Source: Psychromonas sp. Urea-02u-13 (GTDB lineage: Bacteria > Pseudomonadota > Gammaproteobacteria > Enterobacterales > Psychromonadaceae). From it: a stretch of DNA of 64,000 nucleotides. The notes under the pieces were generated by a model. That model worked only from the letters and a program-made list of their open reading frames with translations. It searched no databases and was not told the origin of the DNA. This document shows positions 8,127 through 17,101 of the stretch, one piece after another. A program made the position numbers and the translations under genes. Where the stretch lies: positions 88,679 through 152,678 of the forward strand of contig NZ_PJBZ01000040.1 in NCBI RefSeq assembly GCF_002835995.1, written 5' to 3'. The first letter of the stretch is position 1, and every line of letters begins with the position of its first letter.

Positions 8127-9602
8127 TTACAAATCCTCTAAAAATGCAAGTAATTCAACACGTTGTTTTTTTGAGAGTTGTAATACTTTCTGTTTACTCT
8201 GCTCAGCTTCACCGCCATGCCATAAAACGGCTTCTAATAAATTACGTGCTCGTCCATCGTGTAAAAATGTTGCGTTAGGATCAACTGTTTGTGCCAGTCC
8301 AATGCCCCACAGTGGTGGAGTGCGCCATTCATTGGCTTGTGCGAGAAACTCAACGGGAATATCACCTTTCACGGTTTTACTGTTTTTATCAAAATCAGTT
8401 AATGCTTCGCCCATATCGTGCAATAACATATCCGTGTAAGGGTAAATTTTTTGATTTGATAATTCAGGAAACTCAGCACTTTTCACTGTGGTGTAACTGG
8501 CCGTATGACATTGTTGGCAACCCAGTTCATTAAACAGTTTTTGTCCATTGCGAACCAGTGTGCTGTAGGCATTACGACGTGCTGGAACCGCTAAGTGATT
8601 AGTATAAAAAGTGATTTTATTTAAGACTTTGGTTGATACTTCGAATTTGTAATCAGCATCTGCCATATCGCCATTACCATTTGGTGATTGTTTACAATCT
8701 GATTGGTGCTCTAAACAGTTTTCCTGTTGAAAAAAGTCAGTGGTTAGCCCCATGTCACCCAAAAATGCACCCGCTGTTTGCTGGCGTAATGTCGGTTGTC
8801 CTGCTTTCCAGCCGAATCGACCAAGGGTGACTTGCTGCGCTTTAACAGACCAGACTTTATTGGCTTTACCTGAAATAGCATCGTTATTGCTGTCATTGAT
8901 ATCTTCTTGCGCCAATATCTGTTTTTCGTCGATTAACGCTAATAATCCGAGTCCGATCATCGGTGGCGCAACACGAGCAGAGAGTACTGTATCGTCATCA
9001 ATTTCACAGTTAATGCCTTTTACATGCCAGATTGGGTCACGCAAAGTGACTTTTTCACCATCTGTAAAGCTAATCTCTTGGTAGCGATAACTGACCGCTT
9101 GTGAAGCTTCTTGTTTAATACCAAAGTTGGCTTCATGTTGTAGTTGCCCACCAATACAGGTATCACCCACATTCGCCTGCAAACCTAATGACATAGCATT
9201 TTTTTGTGATTCACTAATATCACTTTTAGCTGCACGTAATAACATGGTCGAAAAATCTGTGCCTTGTTGATTATCTAATGCTTCTGACGCGTGACCTCGT
9301 CCATCTCGTACATGACAATCTTGGCAAGCATTGTTATTAAATAACGGGCCTAAACCATCCTGTGAGCTGACAGAGCCGACACTTTGCGCCCAAGGTTCTT
9401 CAAAAAATTTATTGCCACCGTTAAATTTTAAGATACCTTTTACATCTTTTAAGTTGGCAGAATGTGCTGAATAAGCAGAAGCGTGTGTACGTTTGACTGT
9501 GGTATCACCGGCAGAAAGGTGTTGTGCTTTGTCGCTTGCAAAACTGGCTGCAGAGCTAAGCAGTAGGGTAAAAGTTAGTAGTTGGTTTTTCATAAAAATC
9601 AC
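8127..9602 (-). CDS. Di-heme cytochrome c-type thiol oxidoreductase (COG3488/DUF1111)
   Basis: A 491-residue exported protein with two covalent heme sites: A-C-Q-D-C-H (about residue 94) and G-C-Q-Q-C-H (about residue 360). The start M-I-F-M-K-N-Q-L-L-T-F-T-L-L-L-S-S-A-A-S-F-A is a Sec signal; the second Met may be the true start. The flanks (FEEPWAQSVGSVSSQDGLGPLFNN and PLWGIGLAQT ... FLHDGRARNLLEAVLWHGGEA) match the COG3488 family. This family is usually encoded beside imelysins and under iron control, and its reaction is not established. The gene follows the imelysin gene by 65 bases, with a terminator-like hairpin between them. Confidence 0.85.
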   Translation of the reverse strand: MIFMKNQLLTFTLLLSSAASFASDKAQHLSAGDTTVKRTHASAYSAHSANLKDVKGILKFNGGNKFFEEPWAQSVGSVSSQDGLGPLFNNNACQDCHVRDGRGHASEALDNQQGTDFSTMLLRAAKSDISESQKNAMSLGLQANVGDTCIGGQLQHEANFGIKQEASQAVSYRYQEISFTDGEKVTLRDPIWHVKGINCEIDDDTVLSARVAPPMIGLGLLALIDEKQILAQEDINDSNNDAISGKANKVWSVKAQQVTLGRFGWKAGQPTLRQQTAGAFLGDMGLTTDFFQQENCLEHQSDCKQSPNGNGDMADADYKFEVSTKVLNKITFYTNHLAVPARRNAYSTLVRNGQKLFNELGCQQCHTASYTTVKSAEFPELSNQKIYPYTDMLLHDMGEALTDFDKNSKTVKGDIPVEFLAQANEWRTPPLWGIGLAQTVDPNATFLHDGRARNLLEAVLWHGGEAEQSKQKVLQLSKKQRVELLAFLEDL

Positions 9603-9617
9603 TTAAAGGCAGAAAGC

Positions 9618-9641
9618 AAAAAAGACAGCGTATGCTGTCTT
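9618..9641 (-). terminator. Intra-operon terminator/attenuator between imelysin and di-heme genes
   Basis: Read on the - strand: AAGACAGC, four-base loop ATAC, GCTGTCTT, extending to a run of about six T. It sits in the 65-base gap after the imelysin stop, so it probably lowers expression of the downstream di-heme gene relative to the imelysin gene. Confidence 0.65.
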
Positions 9642-9667
9642 GACTCGTTGGGACTAAGTGTTGAAAC

Positions 9668-10996
9668 CTAGTCGCCAGTACCGCTTAGAGTCAGTGCTTC
9701 AATCGACAGTAGTGCTTCTACTTTGTCAAAGCTACTGCTTAAACTAACCAATTGATAAACTGCATCTAGTGCCGCTTTCTTTTCTGGTGCGCTATCTGCT
9801 TGGCCAATGATTTGGTCAAAACGAATTGGATTATTTGTTTGTTCACCAGCGTTTAATACTTTGCTCATGTTCTTTTCGATTGCCTGAAATGCGCTATCAA
9901 ATTCGTTGAACAGTTTTTTATCTTTCTGGTTGATAAGGTCTGCTAGGCTTGCACCTTGTACGATTTTACCATCAATGCTTTGGTAACCACCGTAAAAGGC
10001 ATTACGAATACCTTGGAAGTTATGGTAGATAGCAATGTGGCTTAAATCGCTGAAACAATCATGCTCTTGCTCAGGATCAACACCTTCTAAACCTTCGTTC
10101 ATACGAGCTGCTGCTAACTCATCAGTGGCCATGCTTTTTAGTGCAAATAACATGTAACGAATGGCGTCATCACTGTTTAAAAAGTTATGTGCCAATGTAC
10201 CTGCCGTTGTTGCTGCAGGTTCATTCCATTCAAGTTTCATTGCTTGTAGATCATCAACTAATAATTCTGTTGAAACGTTTAAGTAGTCACGACGACGATC
10301 ACAGTTACTTGCGCTACATAGACCGCTTTTATCTGTTTGGAAGTCGTTAAAGCTACGCTCACCGGCGCCAGCTTTAGTACCGTTTAAGTCTTGACCCCAA
10401 AGTAAAAACTCAATGGCATGATAACCGGTTGTTACGTTTGCTTCACCGCCAACACCGTTTTGTTTAACAAGGTATTCAGCTGTAATTTGTTCGCCATTTT
10501 TTTGGTTGATGATACCTGCATTTTTATTACCTTGAACGTAATCAATTGCTTGCTCATCAAGTGGCCATGCGTTTACTTGACCTTCCCAATCATCAACGCT
10601 GCCTAATCCACCTTTTTTAGCGAGGTCTGCATTAATGGTAATATCTGTATCCCAACGCATAATTTCTGATTGTTGGTAAGGTGCGCGTGCTAATTTATAC
10701 GCTTCTTTTGCACTGTTTAATGTTGCTTCAGAAGGGCTTGCTAGGAAAGCCTCAATGCTTTTTTGTAATGTTTTTGCTGTCAGGTAAGAGTCGTCATAAG
10801 CAGCATAAGCCATAGTGACGTAATTCGCTTTTACTTGCTCAATGGTTACATCAGAGGTTGCTACGCCACGGTGTTGTTGATTATCCGCAAACGATGCAAT
10901 GGCAACGGCACTAGTGAATGACAAAGCAGAAGCGAGTGCGATTGATAGTGCTTTTTTGCTAAATGATGAAGTCTTAAAACCAGTTGAGCTGAACAT
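9668..10996 (-). CDS. Imelysin-family iron-regulated periplasmic protein (IrpA-like)
   Basis: A 442-residue exported protein with the imelysin (peptidase M75-like) signature G-Y-H-A-I-E-F-L-L-W-G-Q-D, whose GxHxxE core is proposed to bind metal. A Sec signal peptide is at the start (KKALSIALASALSFTSAVAIA). A second family motif, D-L-S-H-I-A-I-Y-H-N, lies near residue 315. Members are periplasmic or outer-membrane-linked, and several are known to be iron-regulated; peptidase activity is doubtful. It is followed by the COG3488 di-heme gene, the usual partner. A Fur-like palindrome lies about 57 bases upstream, fitting iron repression. Confidence 0.87.
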   Translation of the reverse strand: MFSSTGFKTSSFSKKALSIALASALSFTSAVAIASFADNQQHRGVATSDVTIEQVKANYVTMAYAAYDDSYLTAKTLQKSIEAFLASPSEATLNSAKEAYKLARAPYQQSEIMRWDTDITINADLAKKGGLGSVDDWEGQVNAWPLDEQAIDYVQGNKNAGIINQKNGEQITAEYLVKQNGVGGEANVTTGYHAIEFLLWGQDLNGTKAGAGERSFNDFQTDKSGLCSASNCDRRRDYLNVSTELLVDDLQAMKLEWNEPAATTAGTLAHNFLNSDDAIRYMLFALKSMATDELAAARMNEGLEGVDPEQEHDCFSDLSHIAIYHNFQGIRNAFYGGYQSIDGKIVQGASLADLINQKDKKLFNEFDSAFQAIEKNMSKVLNAGEQTNNPIRFDQIIGQADSAPEKKAALDAVYQLVSLSSSFDKVEALLSIEALTLSGTGD

Positions 10997-11052
10997 TAGT
11001 AGGGCTTTCCTTATAGGTGCATGGGTGTTTATAGCGCTATTTACATTGGTAT

Positions 11053-11067
11053 TGATAATTGTTATCT
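11053..11067. promoter_or_regulatory. Fur-like box between the imelysin and membrane-hydroxylase genes
   Basis: TGATAATTGTTATCT matches the 15-base Fur core TGATAATnATTATCA at all but two positions, and GATAAT/GTTATC are near-perfect inverted halves. It lies in the divergent gap, 57 bases before the imelysin start and 86 bases before the gene on the + strand. A weaker similar stretch (ATTACTATCATTT) follows at about 11080-11093. Confidence 0.6.
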
Positions 11068-11152
11068 TTGGCGAATGGTAATTACTATCATTTATTAAAT
11101 CAAGTGTTTTAACAACTATTTTACAAAAAAGGAAAGTAAGATCGCATTTTTA

Positions 11153-12022
11153 ATGGACAGTTTATGGTCACCGTTGGTATTTTTATTTGAGCCTCAAAAG
11201 CGAATTTATTGGTTATATCTACTGTGCAGTGGTTTACTTATTTTGTTATTTCGCCATAAAATAACCTGCAAAAAAATCCCCCTGTGGAGCGCTTCTTATG
11301 CCGTTGATTTAGGTTGGTTAGTGATTAATCAGCTACTGTTAAAATTGTGGATCGTGCCGTTTTTTGCACTGCAAGTGAGTGCTGCATTATGGGTTAATAG
11401 CACGCTGATTGATCTGTTTGCAACGGGGAATTTATTTAAGTTAAGTGTGCCTGTTTTTACCCTTTTTTTTGCTTTTACTCTCTTTGTTATTGATGATTTT
11501 TGTAAATTTATTGTGCATTTTAGTTTCCACCGCTTACCTTTCCTTTGGCCATTTCATGCCGTTCATCATAGTGCAACCACGCTAACACCTTTAACGCTAT
11601 ATCGACTTCACCCCGTTGAATTTGTTATTAATAGCCTGCGTAGTTTTTTAGTGGGTGCGGTGGTCAGCGGCCTCTTTGTTTACCTGTTTGCTAATACGGT
11701 TTCGGTCTTTACTATCATTGGCGTTAACCTGTTTGTGTTTATGTTTAATCTTGCCGGTAGTAACTTGCGCCATAGTCCTTTTTACTTGGGATTTGGCCGT
11801 TGGGAAAAGTACTTTATTAGCCCCGCGCAACATCAAATACACCACAGTATTGAATTCAAGCATTTTGATAAAAACTTTGGCAGTGCATTAGCGATTTGGG
11901 ATCGATGGTTTAACTGTTTATTACTCAGTAATAATCAAAGTGTTTCTGGCTTTGGTCTCGATAAAGGTAAAACAAACAGGCAAACACTAAAACAGCAGTG
12001 GCGGGGGGTAAGAGGTAAGTAG
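11153..12022 (+). CDS. Fatty acid hydroxylase/sterol desaturase superfamily membrane protein
   Basis: A 289-residue integral membrane protein with several hydrophobic spans. The histidine clusters bind the di-iron centre of this superfamily: H-x3-H (HFSFH), H-A-V-H-H near residues 130-145, and H-Q-I-H-H near residue 225. The family oxidises C-H bonds in lipids (hydroxylation or desaturation) using O2 and non-heme iron in the inner membrane; the lipid substrate cannot be inferred. It is divergent from the imelysin pair and shares a 156-base gap containing the Fur-like site. Iron-dependent expression of this iron enzyme is plausible but unproven. The start at ATG 11153 lacks a strong Shine-Dalgarno sequence. 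Confidence 0.8.
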   Translation: MDSLWSPLVFLFEPQKRIYWLYLLCSGLLILLFRHKITCKKIPLWSASYAVDLGWLVINQLLLKLWIVPFFALQVSAALWVNSTLIDLFATGNLFKLSVPVFTLFFAFTLFVIDDFCKFIVHFSFHRLPFLWPFHAVHHSATTLTPLTLYRLHPVEFVINSLRSFLVGAVVSGLFVYLFANTVSVFTIIGVNLFVFMFNLAGSNLRHSPFYLGFGRWEKYFISPAQHQIHHSIEFKHFDKNFGSALAIWDRWFNCLLLSNNQSVSGFGLDKGKTNRQTLKQQWRGVRGK

Positions 12023-12151
12023 TCTATTAGGTGTTATATGGAAATAATTAATTGCCATTATTGCTATTTATGCTTTTATTAAGTGTTGATATACTTTTTA
12101 ACAGTTACCAAACACTTATTAAACACTAATTTAGCAGCCTAAGGAATTATC

Positions 12152-12679
12152 ATGAAAGTATTAGCATTTGCAGCAAGTAACAGTGAAAAATCAATTAATA
12201 AACAGCTAGCAACTTATGCTGCTAATTTAATAGAGGGCGCTGATGTTGAAGTGCTTGATATTAATGATTATGAAATGCCTATCTTTAGCGATAAACGTGA
12301 AGCGCAATTAGGCCAACCTCAGCAAGCCAAAGACTTTTTTAGTAAAATTGGCGAAGCAGATGCGATTATTATTTCTTTTGCTGAGCATAACGGTTCTTAC
12401 ACAGCAGCCTTTAAAAACTTGTTCGATTGGACATCACGTATTGATATGAAAGTGTATCAAAACAAACCTGTATTAATGCTAGCAACATCACCTGGCCCCG
12501 GTGGTGCATCAAGTGTACTTGCTGCTGCTTCTGGCTCTGCACCTTACTTTGCTGCAGATGTGAAAAGTACGTTATCTATCCCAAGCTTCTTTGATAATTT
12601 TGACGTTGAAGCAGGGAAACTTACAAACAGTGAGTTAAATGATCAACTACAAAAAGCCGTTGCGAAGCTTTCATTGTAA
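12152..12679 (+). CDS. NADPH-dependent FMN reductase family protein
   Basis: A 175-residue flavodoxin-fold protein. The start M-K-V-L-A-F-A-A-S-N-S-E-K-S-I-N-K-Q-L is the FMN phosphate-binding loop of the NADPH:FMN reductase family (ChrR/azoreductase-like). A-E-H-N-G-S-Y-T-A-A-F-K-N-L-F-D-W near residues 88-104 is the second flavin-contact motif (usually PEYNGS). T-S-P-G-P-G-G-A near 111-118 completes the site. These soluble enzymes pass electrons from NAD(P)H to quinones, azo dyes or metal ions. A clear GGA ribosome site precedes the ATG. It is monocistronic, with a weak GCCTCT/AGAGGC hairpin right after the stop. Confidence 0.87.
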   Translation: MKVLAFAASNSEKSINKQLATYAANLIEGADVEVLDINDYEMPIFSDKREAQLGQPQQAKDFFSKIGEADAIIISFAEHNGSYTAAFKNLFDWTSRIDMKVYQNKPVLMLATSPGPGGASSVLAAASGSAPYFAADVKSTLSIPSFFDNFDVEAGKLTNSELNDQLQKAVAKLSL

Positions 12680-12755
12680 GCCTCTCAAAATAGAAAGAGG
12701 CTGCTACTAAGTTACGACTGCCTTTATTAAATTCGCGTACGGTTACACGTTGCAA

Positions 12756-13208
12756 CTCGTTCCCACGCTCCGCGTGGTAATGCGTAACCATGGGAAGAAG
12801 CAGATACAAAATAGTTCAACAAGATGCACCTCATTTTGTCACATTAACGGTATTGCATTGGAGACCCGTTTTTACTCGTGCGCAGACGGTGGATATTATT
12901 TTGAATTCGTTGCGGTATTCTTGAAAATCATCTTCATCTCATCGTTCAAAGTAATGCCAATTCCACTAAGTATGTGAACTAAATTTTGCGTAGTAAAAAC
13001 GGCTTAATTCAAGGCGTCATTTGATGTAAATGGTTGTTGCCTATTATTTCAATAAAAAACGACCACGAAGAAACCAATATCAAAAATTTAATTTGCTCGT
13101 TAACCTTCTTTTTCTTCGTGCCTTCGTGGTTAACTTCTTTTGAATTTATTTAAATGGTGGTGGTTATTTGCGGTAGTTATGCATTACCACGCAGAGCGTG
13201 GGAACGAG
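12756..13208. repeat. 453-bp MITE-like segment bounded by 28-bp inverted repeats
   Basis: The ends are 28-base inverted repeats (12756-12783 and 13181-13208) that agree at 27 of 28 positions, with core GTTCCCACGCTC. Inside, ACCACGAAG at about 13060 and CCTTCGTGGTTAAC at about 13121-13134 form a second nested inverted pair. The right part (CTTTTTCTTCGTG ... CTTTTGAA) recurs at 34250-34300. A diverged ~40-base direct repeat (AGAGGCnGCTACTAAGTT) flanks the segment at 12696 and 13214. No transposase is present. The short ORFs inside have no credible protein features. Confidence 0.7.
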
Positions 13209-13244
13209 ATATAGATAGAGGCGGCTACTAAGTTGTAGACGCTT

Positions 13245-13787
13245 TTATTCAAACTCTCGCTTCATCTGCCAGTCTGCAAGTTCAACTAAGACTAATAATG
13301 CGCCGTGTCCACCAAACTCAAGTGGGGCTTGATGAAAGGCTAAAATATCTGGGTGCTGTGCGAGCCACAGGGGCACCTGTTTTTTAAGTACATAAGTACC
13401 AACGCCGTGTAATACGCTACAGCAATATAATCCCTCTTTTTTACAACACGAAATTAAAGCGCCGAGTTCACGTTTTGCTTCTACCTGTGTTAAACCATGT
13501 AGATCAAGAATGATTTCCGGTGCAAAATCACCACGACGTAGTTGTTTAAGCAGGTACTTCTGAGCATCATCACGTTTGTAGCGCACTGGGCCATCTTCAT
13601 TTAGGTGCGGTTCAAAGCCATCGGAGAAATGATCTGTTTCGAAATTAGCAGCCGCTTTTTCTTGAATAACCTGCTTTTTCTTGATGTTTTTAGGTGGCAG
13701 TTTTATGGTATCCTGCGTTAACTTTTTAATACCTGAAAATTCTGCGCTAAATAGCGAAAAATCATCATTACTGTTTTTATCTGTCAT
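13245..13787 (-). CDS. smrB: Smr-domain endonuclease SmrB (YfcN family)
   Basis: A 180-residue protein close to E. coli SmrB, which cleaves mRNA between collided ribosomes to start ribosome rescue. The C-terminal Smr domain (about residues 90-175) has the catalytic-type D-L-H-G motif near 94-97 and the second loop L-H-G-V-G-T-Y-V-L-K. The tail P-L-W-L-A-Q-H-P-D-I-L-A-F-H-Q-A-P is strongly conserved. The charged N-terminus fits the ribosome-contacting region. The second loop reads HGVG where E. coli has HGHG. It is divergent from prmB, the same arrangement as in E. coli. Confidence 0.92.
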   Translation of the reverse strand: MTDKNSNDDFSLFSAEFSGIKKLTQDTIKLPPKNIKKKQVIQEKAAANFETDHFSDGFEPHLNEDGPVRYKRDDAQKYLLKQLRRGDFAPEIILDLHGLTQVEAKRELGALISCCKKEGLYCCSVLHGVGTYVLKKQVPLWLAQHPDILAFHQAPLEFGGHGALLVLVELADWQMKREFE

Positions 13788-13841
13788 GGTTTTTCCAACT
13801 CTCTATTTTGTAAACGCAGTTTAACGTAGTTGGAGAAAAAA

Positions 13842-14753
13842 TTGGAATCGAATTTTCGTGAAGAAGCAGTATCAGAGCTGCTTACTATTCAAGACATGTT
13901 GCGTTTTGCGACCACTCAGTTTAACCAAGCCGGACTTTTTTACGGCCACGGCGCAGACAATGCACTAGACGATGCACTGCAACTTATTTTACCTTCGTTA
14001 AGCTTACCGTTACACGGTGGCACGGAGATGTTAACAGCACGTTTATTACGTAGTGAACGTGAAATGCTGGTGGATTTAATTGCTAAACGTATTGAACTAC
14101 GTATTCCTGTGGCTTATTTAACTAACACGGCTTGGTTTGCAGGCCTTGAGTTTTATGTTGATGAGCGCACGCTTGTGCCACGCTCACCTTTTGCTGAGCT
14201 AATTAACGATGGTTTTAAACCTTGGTTAACAACGCAACCTGAGCGTATTTTAGATCTTTGTACCGGCAGTGGTTGTATTGCCATCGCTTGTGCTTATGCG
14301 TTCCCGGATGCTTATGTAGATGCAGTTGATATCTCAGATGATGCATTAGAAGTGGCAGACATCAATATTCAAGGACATGGCCTAGAGCAACAAGTGATTC
14401 CGATGGAATCAGACCTGTTTTCTGGTATCGAAAATGAGAAGTATGATCTGATCGTGTCAAATCCTCCTTATGTTGATGAAGAAGATATGGCAAACTTACC
14501 AGAAGAGTTCAGACATGAGCCGGAGTTAGGCTTAGCTTGTGGCTTTGATGGGTTAGATTTAGTCCGTAAGATGCTCAATCAAGCGGCCGGTATGTTAAAC
14601 GAAAATGGCTTGTTATTTGTTGAAGTAGGAAACTCACAGGTACATTTACAAGAAAGCTACCCTGAAATCCCATTTGAGTGGATCGAATTTAAATCAGGTG
14701 GTCACGGCGTATTTGTGCTGACTAAAGCACAACTGGATAATATTAGCATTTAA
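13842..14753 (+). CDS. prmB: Ribosomal protein uL3 glutamine N5-methyltransferase PrmB
   Basis: It methylates a Gln of ribosomal protein L3 using SAM. The Rossmann SAM site is [13 protein letters not shown], and the catalytic N-P-P-Y motif ([12 protein letters not shown]) places the glutamine side chain. An N-terminal substrate domain ([13 protein letters not shown] ... [13 protein letters not shown]) matches the family. The start was chosen as TTG at 13842: GGAG at 13832-13835 sits six bases upstream, and translation from there gives [10 protein letters not shown], aligning with E. coli PrmB. The in-frame TTG at 13830 has no ribosome site. aroC follows 102 bases downstream, as in many gammaproteobacteria. 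Confidence 0.94.
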   Translation: MESNFREEAVSELLTIQDMLRFATTQFNQAGLFYGHGADNALDDALQLILPSLSLPLHGGTEMLTARLLRSEREMLVDLIAKRIELRIPVAYLTNTAWFAGLEFYVDERTLVPRSPFAELINDGFKPWLTTQPERILDLCTGSGCIAIACAYAFPDAYVDAVDISDDALEVADINIQGHGLEQQVIPMESDLFSGIENEKYDLIVSNPPYVDEEDMANLPEEFRHEPELGLACGFDGLDLVRKMLNQAAGMLNENGLLFVEVGNSQVHLQESYPEIPFEWIEFKSGGHGVFVLTKAQLDNISI

Positions 14754-14855
14754 GGTGTTAATGACGGCTTAACATCACGGCATGTAAATCATGTCGTCGG
14801 TTGAAGTTTATGCCGTCATCTAACAAACAGTTAATTAGATAGTAGGGATAAGACA

Positions 14856-15944
14856 ATGGCAGGAAGTAGTATTGGTCAACTTTTTAAAGTGACTACATTT
14901 GGAGAGAGCCACGGCGTTGCATTAGGTTGTATTGTTGATGGTATTCCACCAGGGTTAGAAATTTGTGAAGCAGATTTACAACATGATTTAGACCGTCGTC
15001 GTCCGGGGCAATCTCGTTATACAACGATGCGCCAAGAGGGTGATCAGGTAAAAATTCTTTCTGGTGTCTTTGAAGGTAAAACAACCGGTTGTAGTATTGG
15101 CCTGTTGATTGAAAATACCGATCAGCGTTCAAAAGATTACTCTGAAATTAAAGACTTATTCCGTCCTGGTCATGCTGATTACACTTACCATCAGAAATTT
15201 GGACACCGTGATTACCGTGGTGGTGGCCGTTCTTCTGCGCGTGAAACTGCAATGCGTGTGGCGGCGGGTGCGATTGCGAAAAAATACCTGAAAGAGTTAT
15301 TAGGTGTTGAAATTCGTGGTTATTTAAGCCAATTAGGTGATATTACACCTGATGTGATTGATTGGAACGAAGTGGAAAATAATCCATTCTTCTTCCCGGA
15401 TACCAGTAAAATCCCTGCACTTGAAGATTACATGAAAGCGTTAATCAAAGAGGGTAACTCTGTGGGTGCTAAAGTAACGGTTGTTGCTCAAGGTATTCCA
15501 GTGGGTCTTGGCGAGCCGGTTTTTGATCGCTTAGATGCAGAACTTGCACACTCATTAATGAGCATTAATGCCGTTAAAGGTGTTGAATTTGGTGATGGTT
15601 TTGCGGTTGCGAATCAAAAAGGCACAGAGCACCGTGATGAGATGACACCTGAAGGCTTTTTATCAAATCATGCGGGTGGTGTGTTAGGTGGTATTTCAAC
15701 GGGGCAAGATATTATTGCTTCGATTGCACTAAAACCAACCTCGAGCTTAACGATTCCCGGTCGTACTATTACTGTTGATGGCGAAGCGACAGAGATGATC
15801 ACTAAAGGTCGTCATGATCCATGTGTGGGTATCCGCGCTGTGCCAATCGCTGAAGCGCAAATGGCGATCACGTTACTTGACCACCTGTTACGTCATCGTG
15901 CACAAAACATGCACGTTGTAACGAATACACCAAAGATTACATAA
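14856..15944 (+). CDS. aroC: Chorismate synthase
   Basis: A 362-residue enzyme for the last shikimate step, converting EPSP to chorismate with reduced FMN. All family signatures are present: F-G-E-S-H-G near the start, the R-R-R-P-G-Q loop at about 46-51, [16 protein letters not shown] at about 111-126, and the C-terminal G-R-H-D-P-C. Length matches E. coli AroC (361). It lies downstream of prmB with a good ribosome site (TAGGGATAAG) and ends at a clear hairpin terminator at 15967. Confidence 0.98.
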   Translation: MAGSSIGQLFKVTTFGESHGVALGCIVDGIPPGLEICEADLQHDLDRRRPGQSRYTTMRQEGDQVKILSGVFEGKTTGCSIGLLIENTDQRSKDYSEIKDLFRPGHADYTYHQKFGHRDYRGGGRSSARETAMRVAAGAIAKKYLKELLGVEIRGYLSQLGDITPDVIDWNEVENNPFFFPDTSKIPALEDYMKALIKEGNSVGAKVTVVAQGIPVGLGEPVFDRLDAELAHSLMSINAVKGVEFGDGFAVANQKGTEHRDEMTPEGFLSNHAGGVLGGISTGQDIIASIALKPTSSLTIPGRTITVDGEATEMITKGRHDPCVGIRAVPIAEAQMAITLLDHLLRHRAQNMHVVTNTPKIT

Positions 15945-15966
15945 ATCTAATCAAGTGTGGATAAAT

Positions 15967-15996
15967 AAAAGGTAGCGAACAAGGCTACCTTTTTTA
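15967..15996 (+). terminator. Rho-independent terminator of aroC
   Basis: AAAAGGTAGC, a seven-base loop, then GCTACCTTTTTT, starting 23 bases after the aroC stop. Confidence 0.9.
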
Positions 15997-16065
15997 TATC
16001 TAAAATTTGGGCTTGAAGGCTTGAAATCCTTGTGCATTCTCGCCTTACTGCTGAACTATCTTGCA

Positions 16066-16100
16066 CTGATAGCTGATAGCTGATAGCTATCGACTGACAG
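16066..16100. repeat. Seven-base-period repeat, five units
   Basis: CTGATAG is repeated three times, followed by CTATCGA and CTGACAG, all in seven-base register. It lies between the aroC terminator and the 3' end of the LysR gene. The same period and unit style occur at 34155-34184, 34318-34341 and 52903-53003. Confidence 0.8.
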
Positions 16101-16106
16101 CTTCTT

Positions 16107-16997
16107 TTAGAAAGGTAATTGCCATTTTTTACTAAAATCGATGAAGGTTTTAAGTAATGGACTTTGGTAACGGTCTTTATGCCAAATTAACCAGTAGTCT
16201 CGGTGCATATCCATATTCAACGTTAATTGTATTAAACGTTTATCTGCTAGCGCATGACGGGCGGCTACTTTTGAAATACAGGCAATGCCTAATCCTGCAC
16301 TGGTACTGTTAATAATCGCTTCGGTACTTTTAAGCTCTAACGATATTTGATAATCACTGAGTTTTCGGCCTATTTGATTTAGAAAAAAGGTACGGCTTCC
16401 GGATCCTGTCTCACGTAAAATCCACTGTTGATCTTCTAAATCTTCAATATTTAAATACTTTTTAAGGCTGAGGGGGTGATCCTTGCCGCAAACAACAACC
16501 ATCTCATCTTTCAACCACTTAGTAGACTCAAGTTGGCTATCAAAAAGGTTGGCTTCAACTAAACCAATATCTAATTCATAGTCTTTTATTTGCTCGCTGA
16601 TAGTCTGGCTGTTATCAATTAATAAAGATTGATTTTGATGTTGAAACTGTTTTCTAAAGTCTGCTAGCATCAAGGGTAATAAGTGATTACCTACGGTATT
16701 ACTCGCACCAATACGTAATTTCCCATTGAGCTGGTTAGCGTCGCTAAAAAGCGTGCTAATGAGTTTACTGCGCTCAATTTGTTCATCGGCAAGTGGTAAC
16801 AGTTGTTTACCAAGGTCGTTAATGAAAAGGCGATTATTTTTACGTTCAAAGAGTGGCTGTCCGAGCTGTTTTTCCAGTTCACTTAAACTCATACTGACAG
16901 CAGGTTTAGTTAAAAATAGTTTTTCAGCTGCCGCTGTGATGGTTTTTTCTTGGGTAATACAAATGAATACCCGTAATTGTTTGAGTGTAATGTTCAT
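16107..16997 (-). CDS. LysR-family transcriptional regulator
   Basis: A 296-residue regulator. The winged helix-turn-helix is at residues 1-60 (MNITLKQLRVF ... TKPAVSMSLSELEKQLGQPLFER), and a periplasmic-binding-protein-like effector domain fills residues 90-290 (LRIGASNTVGNHLLP). It resembles the YeiE subgroup, but I would not fix a name. It is divergent from the TDT transporter gene at 17102 with a 104-base gap, the usual layout for a LysR protein acting on its neighbour. The effector is unknown. Confidence 0.85.
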   Translation of the reverse strand: MNITLKQLRVFICITQEKTITAAAEKLFLTKPAVSMSLSELEKQLGQPLFERKNNRLFINDLGKQLLPLADEQIERSKLISTLFSDANQLNGKLRIGASNTVGNHLLPLMLADFRKQFQHQNQSLLIDNSQTISEQIKDYELDIGLVEANLFDSQLESTKWLKDEMVVVCGKDHPLSLKKYLNIEDLEDQQWILRETGSGSRTFFLNQIGRKLSDYQISLELKSTEAIINSTSAGLGIACISKVAARHALADKRLIQLTLNMDMHRDYWLIWHKDRYQSPLLKTFIDFSKKWQLPF

Positions 16998-17101
16998 TGT
17001 TTGCTCATGTTCATTATTTGTTAACGTTAAGTTAAATAATTTAAACTGTTTTTAACATGTTGTGGCGAATATAATAGGCTGTATTCACTAAGGGGGCAAT
17101 T

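Noticed and set aside
8127..10996. Complete four-gene imelysin cluster (with a second imelysin and a DUF1513 gene)
   Set aside because: Only the imelysin and the di-heme gene are present; the stretch to 7836 holds no intact gene, and the broken gene beyond it does not resemble the missing members.
12750..12977. 75-codon ORF in the smrB-downstream gap
   Set aside because: It begins inside the 28-bp inverted repeat and contains only repeat-derived sequence.
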